A stretch of DNA of 31,922 nucleotides from Takakia lepidozioides. Its lineage: Eukaryota; Streptophyta; Takakiopsida; Takakiales; Takakiaceae. The stretch lies in the NCBI GenBank assembly GCA_030704615.1, contig JAKLZA010000212.1:1-31922 (forward strand), given 5' to 3'. Positions 10,113 through 20,800 of this stretch are shown piece after piece. The position numbers and the translations under genes were made by a program. The stretch's first letter is position 1. The number at the start of each line of letters is the position of its first letter. The notes under the pieces were generated by a model. It did no database searches. It worked only from the letters and a program-made list of their open reading frames with translations, and was not told the origin of the DNA.

Positions 10113-10845
10113 GAAATGCGGCACCGCATTTCCATGTCGGCATCGAAATGCGGCGCCGCATTTCCATGTCGGACAAGAAAATGCGGTGCATCATTTCCGT
10201 CCAGGTACACGAAATACCAACACGGGTCTATAAATTGATCAGAAAACGAGGTTGGCATTGCAAATGCGGCGACGCATTTCCAGCTTGGCAATGGAAACTT
10301 CTTTTTGGACAAGGGAATGCGGTGCCGCATTTCCGTACAACACTTCGAAAAGTGTGACATTTCCGACCAGCGCGATGGAATGCGTTACCGCATTTCCGAG
10401 AGAGGGTCTGCAAATGGACAAATTGCGATGTCCGTTCTGGAAATGCGGCGCCGCATTTCCATGTCCGTCATCGACTTTTTTTTAACAATGGAATGCGGTG
10501 CCAATTTTTGCTGATGGGCCTGCAGTTCGAACAACGACCATCCCCAATACTGAAATGCGGCACCGCATTTTCAATCCCGCCATGTCGACCTCGTTGTTCG
10601 ACCTCGTTGTTCGACCTCTGTAAGCGTGGTGGCATCCATGCAATGAGCGGGAGAGGCCAAAACTGGCGTGTGGACAAAGGAAATTTTGGAAATGCGGCAC
10701 TGCATTTCCAATTCAGATTACTTTTTATTATGCCAACATTGAAATGGAAAATTTAGTCCCTCCCCTGTTTTGGAAATGCGGTGCCGCATTTCCAAAAGAG
10801 GTTCTTAGAGTTGCCAAAATTTTGGAAATGCGGTGCCCCATTTCT
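10113..10845. repeat. Palindrome array 1 (12 irregularly spaced copies)
   Basis: Copies of AAATGCGG-YR-CCGCATTT start near 10113, 10145, 10177 (degenerate), 10261, 10314, 10377, 10439, 10491 (half site), 10552, 10688, 10772 and 10824. Spacing varies from about 32 to 137 bases, and the sequence between copies is not obviously repeated. The array fills the gap between the 3' ends of two convergent genes (paralogue B and the ParB-methyltransferase gene). Frames read through it are artefacts of the repeat. Confidence 0.9.
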
Positions 10846-10981
10846 GATTTTGGGAGCGTCGTGGTTTGGGCGATTGTGTGGCTGGAATGCACACTGGAGA
10901 GGGGTCACGAATGTCGGGCAGAATTTCCTTTATATACTCTGGAAGAGAATTTACATTTACAGAGACTTCATTAAAATTCTA

Positions 10982-13900
10982 TTAATCTTGAAAATCATCC
11001 GAATCCTCATCCTGTTCTAGACTGTCCTGCTCCTCCTCCACCCCCTCAGTGCCTCTCTCATCTCCAGCGGACTGCTCGTTGGCCAGGCTTTCGAAAATCC
11101 CATCTTCCCCTTGCGGAACTGTCCATCTCACCTCCGTTGGGTCGTCTTCCTCCCTGTCTGCGTCGCTCTCATCCGCTGAATCACATATGTACTTTCGTAC
11201 CCGTCTACCTGTCTGAGCTGCTGCCAACTCTTTCCTTATCCTTCCGTCCTCCCTAGCCCTATCCAAAATCTGCTCTACTTTACTGGGATTCTCACTTCTT
11301 CTAATCGCTGTATTTGCGAGTTTAGCTGCATAACTAGGAAGGGAGTAGTCCCTCACCGGGCTCGTCATGAAATCGGCCCTCGCAAAGAACGGGACATTCT
11401 TCCTGGCAGGAAGTGTAGGCCCTACATGTTTCGACCCGGACCCTGCAATCCTGCACATGACAATCATCAACGAGACTAATGAGAACCACAGTCGGGAAAT
11501 TCGTTTGACATAAATGACCCAGAAGGCTTTGCAAACTTACAATGTTTGCACTCACTCGTATTCCGGGTTCTCCTCCGCATCAATGTCCACTGTGTCTTCC
11601 TCGGACTCCGACGAATCCGAGGAGACTTCCGCTCTGTCGGGAGCCTTCACATTCCGTTGCAACCCCTCCAGATGGGATCCCCACACGGATGAATCCTCCT
11701 CGTAGGCAAAGAGGTGCCGGTCGGAAAACCGCCCAGCCCACATTGAGGCACCTGTTACAATGCCATCCACACATTACCACATGGCGCTTCAGATGTTGCG
11801 AACTACATCCTAACGCGAATTTGCAGAACTGCAGAGATCAAGATTCTGCATACCTGTCCCACAGATGAGGTCGAGCACTGTGCCCTCCACGTCTGTGCAT
11901 GTCTCCATAATTGTCTGAATGAAGGCAGGGCTCCCAGTCCGTGAGTACCGCAGGGGTTCCGTTGAAGTGAGGCTATGAGGGAGAAGTTCCTTGGGAACGT
12001 TGTTGAACAGAACGTCGTAATCGAGTGGGTCGCAGTTCGGGTCAACCTTTCCTCCCTCCTTCCGGAAAGCAAAGGTGGAGTACTCCTTCACAAAGCAGTA
12101 TGCATCGAACTGCTTCGTCTGCATACACAGGGGGAAAACGATTAGAAACCGAATGCGGCACCGCATTTGAAAACACCCAAGCAAATGAATGGACGAGTGC
12201 CAGTGTCGTAATCACCTTCTTCCCTTCCGACCGAAGGCCCAGTGTGTTGATGCACGTCCACTTCTTTTTCAGAATCGGGACGGCGCTCTTGCGGGTCCAC
12301 TTCGCAATTCCTGTCTGAGTGTTTTTTCCTCTGCTCGCCAGGACAACCACACAGCCTCTGTCGTCCAACACCATGCGGGCAAGCCCGAATCCTTTCTTCC
12401 AAAAGTCCTCCGAGTACCTGTTCCAAGATGGCAAAGCTTGCAGTCCTTCCACAGGCTCTCCGTCCGGAATATCCAAGATGATCATATCGCAAGACCACTC
12501 GGTGGCATTTCCGCCCCTCCTACAATCCTTGTCTGCACACACCCTCTCAAAGAACGAGACCATATTCTGAAATCCTGGGGTGTCGGAAGGCTCTTCGGCA
12601 GTCGCCTTCTTCAGTGCTCTGCCCTTCAGACCCTCCATGGTCTTCAGGTATGCCAACTTGGCTGCCTGTCCATCCAAAACCGCCAAGAAACTTTCATTTA
12701 CACACTGGACTACAGTTTCGGGAGCCACTTTCGGCCTCTTCATTTCCACCGGCTCGAAAGGGTGCCCCCCTGGGGGGTTGAAGAGTGCCTTCTTTGCCGA
12801 GCCAGTTCTCGTGCCTCTCGTGACAACGGTGGGCACAGGGGAGGCAGCCTACGTTTGGGGGGGTGGGCTGGTTGCAAAGTCTCCATCGGAGTCCTCTTCC
12901 TCATCCTCTTCCTGAACAGGTTGTTTCTGCTTCTTCGTTTTGGCGGGTGTCACAACAGCTGCTCCTTGCTGGCGAGTCCTCTTCTTCGACCCCTTCTGTT
13001 GGGCCTGCACAGCTGCATCCACCGTCTTTTGTGCCATCTCAGCTGCCTTTCTGGATTCTTCCAGAGCAGCAGATTCCTTTGCCGACTTTGGCCCAGCAGG
13101 GACACGTCTTTCCTTTCTCTTCTCTTCTGCCAAGGCGTGCAGATCTTTCTCAGACTCGTCAACAATACCGCCAGACATGTCCAGGTACCACGGGCATCCA
13201 ACGAGATGCGCGGGATGCCATTGTTTCTGCATCTCGGGTGTGTAGACACAGCTTGGGCCCGCCACGGTCCAAGCCATGAAGAATGGGGGCTCTTGAGCCA
13301 GGGCCCCTGGCTGAAGGAGCACGTATTTCATATACCTGCAAGGCAGTCAGCATGCGTGAGCAAAAGTTGAGACCAACCTACTCGCAGAGTGCCACCGAAA
13401 ACATAAAATGCGAATGCGGTGCCGCATTTCCGAGACAAACCTCGTAACCAGGCTTCGCATACAAGGGCAGCTGTGCTTCACCTGTAAACAATTCGCATTG
13501 CAGCTTTCCCCGCTCCCTCCTGATGTGTAAACTCCACGCTCCTTCTTGCTGTCTGTAGCTCTCTGGCGAAAAGGTTGTCCTTGTACGCACATCTGAAACG
13601 TGTCACGTAGTCTTCCAATGTCTGTGTTCCATCCCATTTGACGTACAAGCCGAACGAATTTGTGTGCATTACGACTTGCTCCTTCGCATTCGACATTACC
13701 TGCGATTCCCAAATCCATTGTCACGTAGCAGTTCAGGGAATTCATGTCAGAAAAGCAAATCTGGGGAAGTACCTTGAATTACCTGGAACCACCAAGTCAT
13801 ACGGTTGAGCCACACATCCACTACAGGGTCGGAAACTTCCAGTGGAAAAGACCACATTGTCCTTATGCTCTCGGATGCATTCCAGATCGACAGCCACCGT

Positions 13901-15916
13901 GTCTGCCATTTCCGATCCAATGTCAGGAGCTGGAAGAGAGTGGCTATTGCTAGGAAGGAACTTCAGTGCATTGAAACCTCACCTTCTCTTTCGCCTCCAC
14001 ATATGCCGTTGAGAGGTGATGCAATTTCTCCAATTGCATGGTCGGCTGCATGGCCCGAGAATAGTGTTTTGCAATCTCGGGGATGAAGTCCTTTCCAAGT
14101 GCCGGATCTGCAATTGCCACCAGCTTCACAAGCTTTGACTTGTATTTGGTTCTGGACTTGACACCGGCTTCCTTCAAGTGCTCAGTCAATGACTGCAACG
14201 TTTTGACCTGCCCCTCACTTTCCATGAAGAAGCGTTTGGCATGGGCCAAATCCAGCTTGATGTTTGACTGCCAACAAAAACATGCAGAAGCGTTACATTC
14301 GATTCATGTGGAAACATTACTGAAAATTGGGGAAGGATGAGCAGAGGGAAATTGGAGTACGACTTACTTCGTATATCACCTCCACCATTCCATCCATAGT
14401 GAGACGATACCATGTCCGGTCTGTTTTTGCAACGGCTTTCTGAATGAGCTCGGGCTCCAGCATTTCCGCAAACATCTGCGGATCAGTGAGACCAGTTTTC
14501 CTCACCCTGTACAGCATGTGTGCCATGTGGGTATGCACGTACGCATTCTCAGTGACCCTGCAAGGCACACTCTCCAGTTCAGTACACGGAAGCACGGAAA
14601 ATGGAAACCGAAATGCGGCACCGCATTTCGAACGTGCTAGGGAGGGTATGAGTATCTTACGAGTTGAGGTCCGCCATGGCATTCTTGAGCAGGGAGGAGT
14701 CTGCCGCCTTCACCTTGAGGATGACACACTCCACCATGTAATGCCAGCCAATGTGCTTGGCATGGTTCTGCTTGATGTACTCCCACCAGGCGAGAAGTCG
14801 GTGATTCCCGTCCCACACAAAGAACATTTTACCCGACATATGGCCGAAGTCTGGATCACCCTTCAGCGTCGCCTCGAATTCGTGGTTGCGAGTGTGCCAG
14901 TGGGTATCCCACATTGACAATTCATCGGCAGTGGGTCCACGAGTTTCGCCGTCCTCATTCTCAATGGAAACGTAAAACGCTGCCGATCCTAGACGGTACC
15001 CTTCTCGAAATGCGAACTTGAGCTTATCCACATCTCCGGGAAGGGCCTGCCTGACGATGGGAAGGGAGACCATGCAACAGAGTGGGATTCGAAGAGTCCG
15101 CTGGAATACCCTGCTACCCAGAACTCTGCCAATGCTACTGTGTGTCTCCTCCAACATTTTATCCGCTGCACTTTTGAAATCCTCCGGAGACATGTCTGTA
15201 GGTGCCGGTAGTGGCTGAGCAGCTGGAGCATCCTCAACTGGAGCTGCACTCTGGGGCCTGTCTGCGGGCAATTCTGCCATTGCAGAGGCCTCCTCCGGGC
15301 CTGCTTGCTCATCGGTGGTGAGGTCTTGCTGCGAACATTGAGCGGCAGCAACCCCCTCCGGTACCAAATCGAGATCAACGGTCGATCCCATTGCCTTCGC
15401 TGCAGCAGAGTCGGCCCCAACATCTGCAGGCGGGAAATCCTCCAGGAACTGAGCTTCAGCTCGTGGAAGCGGTTTTGCGGGAGATTGTTCGCCCGTCGCC
15501 CTGATTGCCTTCTGCTTCCTCATCCTTGCAGGTGAAGGTGTCTGCTGCAATTGAATCTGTCTTCTACCCTGCTGCTTCATTCGCGTTGGGGGGGGTGAAT
15601 CGGCCTGAGCCGGTTCAGAAGCCAGTAGAGGGACGGGCTGCTTTTTCTTTGACTTTGCTAGAGAAGGGCCCGACCCCTGCTGGCGATTCTCCATGACCGA
15701 AGAACGCGAGTCAATCTCTGGGACTTTGAACTTGCCCTTCGAAGACGCGTCTTTGAATCGCAGAGGGCTAGGCCCGGCAGGAATACCCGCGCTCGGGGAT
15801 CGGGTGGGTGTACGTGCTGCAGCTAGCTCCTCGGACTCTTCCTGCGGCTCTTCGGATTCCTGCGATCCCTCCAGCACGTCCACCTTTCCTGTTAGGCATG
15901 CAAACATGTTCTGCAT
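10982..15916 (-). CDS. ParB-like domain / beta-class DNA methyltransferase-like protein, nine exons
   Basis: Exons (minus strand) are 15916-14661, 14557-14368, 14267-13983, 13929-13783, 13699-13482, 13335-12216, 12118-11854, 11751-11556 and 11450-10982. All eight introns (53-146 bases) are GT-AG, all phases agree, and the sum is 4146 bases (1382 codons with the TAA). The chosen ATG directly follows an in-frame TGA. Residues 1-270 are Pro/Ala/Ser/Lys-rich. About 275-405 is ParB-like, ending VWDGNHRLLAWW (369-378). About 420-790 is helical and unassigned, and about 790-860 is charged (EEDEEEDSDGD). The methyltransferase part has motif IV-like DMIILDIPDG (DIPD at 987-990; usual form DPPY), then TEPLRYSRTGSPAF and LICGTG (1158-1161) leading to HLFAYEED. 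Motif IV before motif I is the beta-class order. The tail is acidic. An in-frame TAG at codon 861 (12851-12849) separates the two domains. This is probably a nuclear protein that binds or marks DNA; activity is unproven. Confidence 0.82.
12151..12169. repeat. Palindrome copy in intron 6 of the ParB-methyltransferase gene
   Basis: Core AATGCGG-CA-CCGCATT, within the intron 12119-12215. Confidence 0.8.
13412..13431. repeat. Palindrome copy in intron 5 of the ParB-methyltransferase gene
   Basis: Core AATGCGG-TG-CCGCATT, within the intron 13336-13481, the longest intron of the gene. Confidence 0.8.
14610..14630. repeat. Palindrome copy in intron 1 of the ParB-methyltransferase gene
   Basis: Core AAATGCGG-CA-CCGCATTT, within the intron 14558-14660. 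Confidence 0.8.
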
Positions 15917-16091
15917 TCAAATCTCCTAGCATTCAGTCTAAGAATTACAGAAGCAAAATGGGGGTTCGGTGCTCGATCAGCTGCGCGCAGCCCGATCGCA
16001 TGGAGCTCTCACTGGTGGCTGGGTTGCCTGAGTGGCCTGCTGCTCGGAGATGGCAATCTCCTCCCGGAAAGTGTGAAGGTCTCACATGGAT
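15917..16091. promoter_or_regulatory. Probable 5' region of the ParB-methyltransferase gene
   Basis: This lies between the ATG at 15916 (minus) and the start of palindrome array 2. No clear TATA box was found. I place the promoter here only because of its position. Confidence 0.3.
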
Positions 16092-17370
16092 GGAAATGCG
16101 GCAACACATTTTCGTAGCACAGCTCCAGGCCCAATATAGAAAACGGAAATGCGGCGCCGCATTTCCGTTTTAGAATGTCGGAAGGTGCGACTCGAATGGA
16201 AATGCGGTGCCGGATTTCTGTTCCCGCTGCGCACGATTTTCAGTCAGAATGGAAATGCGGTACCGCATTTCCGTTCTGTAGAGTATTAACGTCTGACGCT
16301 GGCGGAAATGCCGTGCCGCATTTTCGTTCCACAGCTCCATGCCTCACATACAAAACGGAAATGCGGCGCCGCATTTCCGTTTGGAATGTCGGAAGGTGCG
16401 ACTCCGACGGAAATGCGGTACCGCATTTCAGTTCCGATGTTTCAGGATATTCATCAGAACGGAAATGCGGTGCCGCATTTCCCTTTGAATCTAATACATT
16501 CCGTTCTGGAATGTTGGGAGGTGCAACTCGGATGGAAATGCGCTGCCGCATTTCAGTTCCGACGGTTCACGATTTTCAGTCAGAACGGAAATGCGGTACC
16601 GCATTTCCGTTCTGGAATGTTGGTAGGTGCGACTCGGATGGAAATACGGTGCCGCATTTTAGTTCAGATGGTTCACGATTTTCAGTCAGAACGGAAATGC
16701 GTTGCCGCATTTCCGTTCTGGATAGTATGAATGTCTCAAGCGGTCGGAATTGCGCTGTATGAAGCTGTCGGAATCGCACTCGGCTCCATGCATCAGATAC
16801 AAAATGGAAATGCGGCGCCGCATTTCCGTTCTGGAATGTCGAAAAGTGCGACTCGGACGGAAATGCGGTGCCGCATTTCTGTTCCCGTTGTTCATAAATC
16901 TCAATCAGAACGGAAATGCGGTACCGCATACCGCTGCATTTCCGTTTTTGGAGAGTATGAATGCTTTTAAGGACGGAAATGTGCTGCAGCATTTCAATCC
17001 CTCAGCTCCATGCATCAGATACAAAATGGAAATGCGGCGCCGCTTTTCCGTTCTGAAATGTCGGAAAAGTGCGACTCGGACGGAAATGCGGTGCCGCATT
17101 TCTGTTCCCGTTGTTCATAAATCTCAATCAGAACGGAAATGCGGTACTGCATTTCCGTTCGACCTTCACATACCGTGCTTGCTGGATGGAAATGCGTTAC
17201 CGCATTTCCGTTCTGGAGAGTATAAAGGTTTCCCCCGGACGGAAACTCGGTGCCGCATTTCCGTCGCTCTGGTGCATGACCAAGATGCAATACGGAAATG
17301 CGGCGCCGTATTTCCGTCCACCAGCAATCGAAAGAATCACTCGAGACGGGAAATCTGGAACCTGAATGGG
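16092..17370. repeat. Palindrome array 2: 53-bp units in a higher-order repeat
   Basis: About 23 copies of the AAATGCGG-YR-CCGCATTT palindrome occur at near-constant spacing. Starts are 16092, 16145, 16198, 16251, 16304, 16357, 16409, 16461, 16534, 16587, 16640, 16693, 16746, 16806, 16859, 16912, 16974, 17028, 17082, 17135, 17188, 17241 and 17294, with a degenerate end at 17349. The roughly 31-base spacers fall into four recurring classes: A (TTCTGGAATGTCGGAAGGTG), B (...GATTTTCAGTCAGAAC), C (TTCTGGAGAGTATGAATG) and D (...CTCCATGCATCAGATACAA). They mostly follow the order A-B-C-D, giving a 212-bp higher-order unit with some deletions. The array lies between the divergent 5' ends of the ParB-methyltransferase and transposase genes. 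It is a satellite-like array, not CRISPR, because the spacers recur. Confidence 0.92.
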
Positions 17371-17829
17371 TTGCATTGTTCCGAAACAACACAATTGCGG
17401 CCAGTCTTGATGAGCACAACTTGGTTGTCTGACCGTTTTAACCAGCAGTCCTGGCACTTGTCAGTGCGAACGTTCCTGTCTGCACCGAGAATACTGCTGG
17501 ATCCACCCTCAGGAGAAACTGTCAGGAGATGTTATTTCGTCGCCGAATCGGCCATCATTGTCATACTCACTGGCTATGGAATCAAACCTCCCACCTTCAT
17601 GCATGTAGCTTGAAACAATACTTTCCACTTCAATGTGCGACTTCCAATCGTCGATGGACTCCGCAGATCCACTTAGATGGTGCCTGTGAGCCTTGGTCTG
17701 TCGCTATACTGAACCTCGCACTTGCCAACTCCGTGCGGTGTTCGATTGCTCCGAATTCCTACGCTATAGTTTGCTGTCCTCCGCAACTTGGGAGAGCCTG
17801 GATCCCAAACGAGGGAGGACTTTGCAGAG
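17371..17829. other. Likely promoter/leader region of the transposase gene
   Basis: Open frames cross this stretch but none has a recognisable domain. It lies between array 2 and the first plausible coding sequence of the MULE transposase. It may hold the promoter or a first exon; I cannot place either. Confidence 0.25.
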
Positions 17830-20800
17830 TGACTGAAACTTACCTTTGTTCCAAATTCAAGCTCAAACCGGGCACAGTTTATTTGGAAGAAGAAAGGAAG
17901 GATGTTCCTGGACAGGTTGACGAGACCATTGTCGTGCTAGGTAACGACGGAGGTTGCGGAATCGAATGGCACGTTCCCCCGTCAGACACCATCCTGTACG
18001 AGCTGTGGGAATGCCCATTCCCTTTCCGAATCAGTCGCTGCCCACACCATCCACAAAGGAGTCCGGAAACCGAGAGGCGGCCACTGCCAACAGAGAGGTA
18101 TGCAACGATAATCATTCCCGACCTGGACCGTCAAGACCCTCCATAGCTTCTCGTGTGGACGTATTCGACATTTCCGACGAGGAAGATGATTGCATTGAGG
18201 TACCCATGTCCTCCACACGGTCGTTCAAATCCGGCATGGACGTCTCTGTAGGTGCTACGCATGTGCCCTCGAGCATAACTCCAACCCGGTCCATTGTGCA
18301 GCTCCTACGACAACATCACCTCGATGGTTCTCGCTCCGAGCTGGCTGCTCTCGACTATGCCAAATTCCCAGTCAGAAAGGTAACTTTTCTGCCTCCCGAA
18401 GTCGATGGCAATGTCATCTTCGAGTTTCCACCTGTTTCTTCGTCAAAGAAAGCCTCCGGGATGTTAACAGACATGGATCGAAAGCATGACGGACACCCCT
18501 GGTGTGTGACGAAGACCAGTAGCACGAAAATTGCTGATGGTGTTCGTGTACGATATGTCCTCTGTGCGGGGAAGCTGAGGTGCCTCAATCCCACCTGCTT
18601 CCATTTTCTCTTCAAAGGAGGGCGGAGAAACGAGACGGATTGGACTGGCACAATGCATCATCCATTCATTGTCTCCAGCCAAGCTCCTGCGGGTTCTTTC
18701 AAGTGTGCACATTGCAAAGAACCACCGACGTGCATGTCCATGTGCAGAGCCAAGCAATACTACGTTATCCATTTGCTCCCGGACTTGACTAGAGCTTGCA
18801 TACACGTTGGGGTCCACTGCCACCCCTTGGCGAGAGGCAACATGCGTGAGGCTGTGCAGGAAGCACACGACATCATAAAAGAGGAGGTGAAATTGAGCCC
18901 CGGAGCCAGACCAAAGCAGATTCAGCTGAAGGCAGCCCACAAGATTGCTCTTGGCAAAATCATGTCTGAAGATGGTTCCGACCGAGAGCCCTTGACCGAA
19001 GACGAGATGCTGACCTCTTGGAGTCCGTCTCGCACGTTTGTAGTCCGAATGTGCGGAATCACATCGTATCTTGCAAGCAGGAGTTCGGCAGGGGTCGGAC
19101 ATGTACTCAATCCTGGAGGTGAAACGAATGACTGGATATGACTACATCCAAGGTAGCAGGTTTCCAGGGCAAGGCAGCGAATCCGATCGTTGTTACATTT
19201 TCAAAATGTCGACGTGTGGGCCTGGGAGTGGAGTCGACTTGGTCACTCGCATGACAACTGGAAACTTGTCGAATGCTTGGGTGATGTTTGATCACATCAA
19301 GCGAATTACAAACCATCAGTGGGTGACTATGGGTGCGCATGTTTATGACTATCACTCCAAGAGGCTCATGACGATTGCAATCTGCGAGATGAAAGGGGAG
19401 GACACACAGTCCGAGATGCATCTGTGGGAGGGCATAAACGAGCAGATGGCAAGGGCGGGATTGCCAGAGCCCAATTTCAGGGGATTCATGGCAGACAACG
19501 CTCAGGCCAACTGGGCAGCGGTGCGGCGTGTGTACGGTGAGGACCCCAATGTTCCAATGGAGGGGAAAGAGAGATCCTGTGGATTCCATTGGATGCAGAG
19601 TCTATCCCACTACACTACCAAATTTGTTGCTAGCTCATTCCAGGCTGAACACCGTGTCCTTTGTACGGCGTGGAAGGATGCACCCACATTTGATGACGCG
19701 GAGGTTAAGTTTGCTATCATCGAGGCTTGGTGGAACACGTCAGGTGCAGTGGAGACAACCAATCTGGGAGCATTGCACAGCTGGTTGGGGTGGTGGCATT
19801 TTCGGTATCGACAGTTCGGACAGTACATGCGGGAGGTAGGCTGCTGTCAATTTTCGTTCATTTGTCTTTCTGTTACGGACATTTCGATTGGTCCCTCACC
19901 GTTGTTTGTGTCCTTCTAGGAGCGGTGCTTGGATTCCGACACGGACATGCCGAACACGAATATGGCAGAATCGGTCCACTCCTCCTGGCGAGCGTCTTCT
20001 GCCGCACATCTGGTGGACGTAGTGACGGCCACAACGGAGGACATCGACAGAGCAATCATGCAGCAAGCCACGTACTACAAGTTCCTGACGGCAAACAATG
20101 GGGCTTTGGGCCGGACAGGGAGGAATTGTTGGTACGAACAGCTTCGAGGTCCAAGAATCCAGTGAAATGGGCGACAGCAATTGCGAGAGAAGATCAAAGG
20201 GACGCCTCTGCACCGCAGAGGTGAACACCTAGAGGGGACGTCCGGACTCGCCCCTGTCAGGCGGAGGATTGAAGAGGAACCCGGGTGCGAGAGGATTCCT
20301 GGAGATCCGACAGGAACATTCGACAGCACCTCGAGGTCCCGTCATGTTGCCGCAGCAAATGTGTCTTCCAGCAGTGGAAGCCCAAGAAATTCCAGATCGC
20401 CGTCGCCTTCAACGGGGATTTCGTGCAACAAATTCCCACCGCTCCCTTGCCCCACATTCCGCCCGCTGTTATGCAGTCATGGCCAAGCCATTGTGGAGAC
20501 GACTGTGTCTGCTCACAGTGGAGAATGCCGCAAAGAGTCGTTTCGATGAAGGTGTTCCGAATTCGTGTGGATACACGGCAACGTTGTTTAGAGATGATAA
20601 GGAGGAATCCAGATTGGGCTTGTCCCTGTCCTACTTTTACAGGAAGATTGTCCATGCAAAGTTTGAGGAGGCGACAACCACCCAGTTCTGGTTCTGCAGG
20701 CACGACATTATGACTTTGCGTGTATGGAAGCCCAAGTACGGCATACAGACAATGCCAGAGGCTCCCCCGGTGTGTGGCCGGTGGAACCAGGCAGCGATCT

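Noticed and set aside
10070-10756. Short overlapping ORFs in array 1
   Set aside because: Same palindrome artefact; no codon or domain support.
12189-13370. 393-codon plus-strand ORF opposite the methyltransferase exon
   Set aside because: It is the antisense shadow of a well-supported minus-strand exon with consistent splice phases.
16173-17365. Long ORFs across array 2 (repeating MRCRIS / NAVPHFRS / CGAAFPF peptides)
   Set aside because: They are translations of the palindrome in all six frames, which lacks stop codons in most phases; not proteins.
16092-17370. CRISPR array (22-base palindromic repeats with about 31-base spacers)
   Set aside because: The geometry is similar, but the spacers recur in four classes, the context is eukaryotic with introns, and no Cas-like gene is present.
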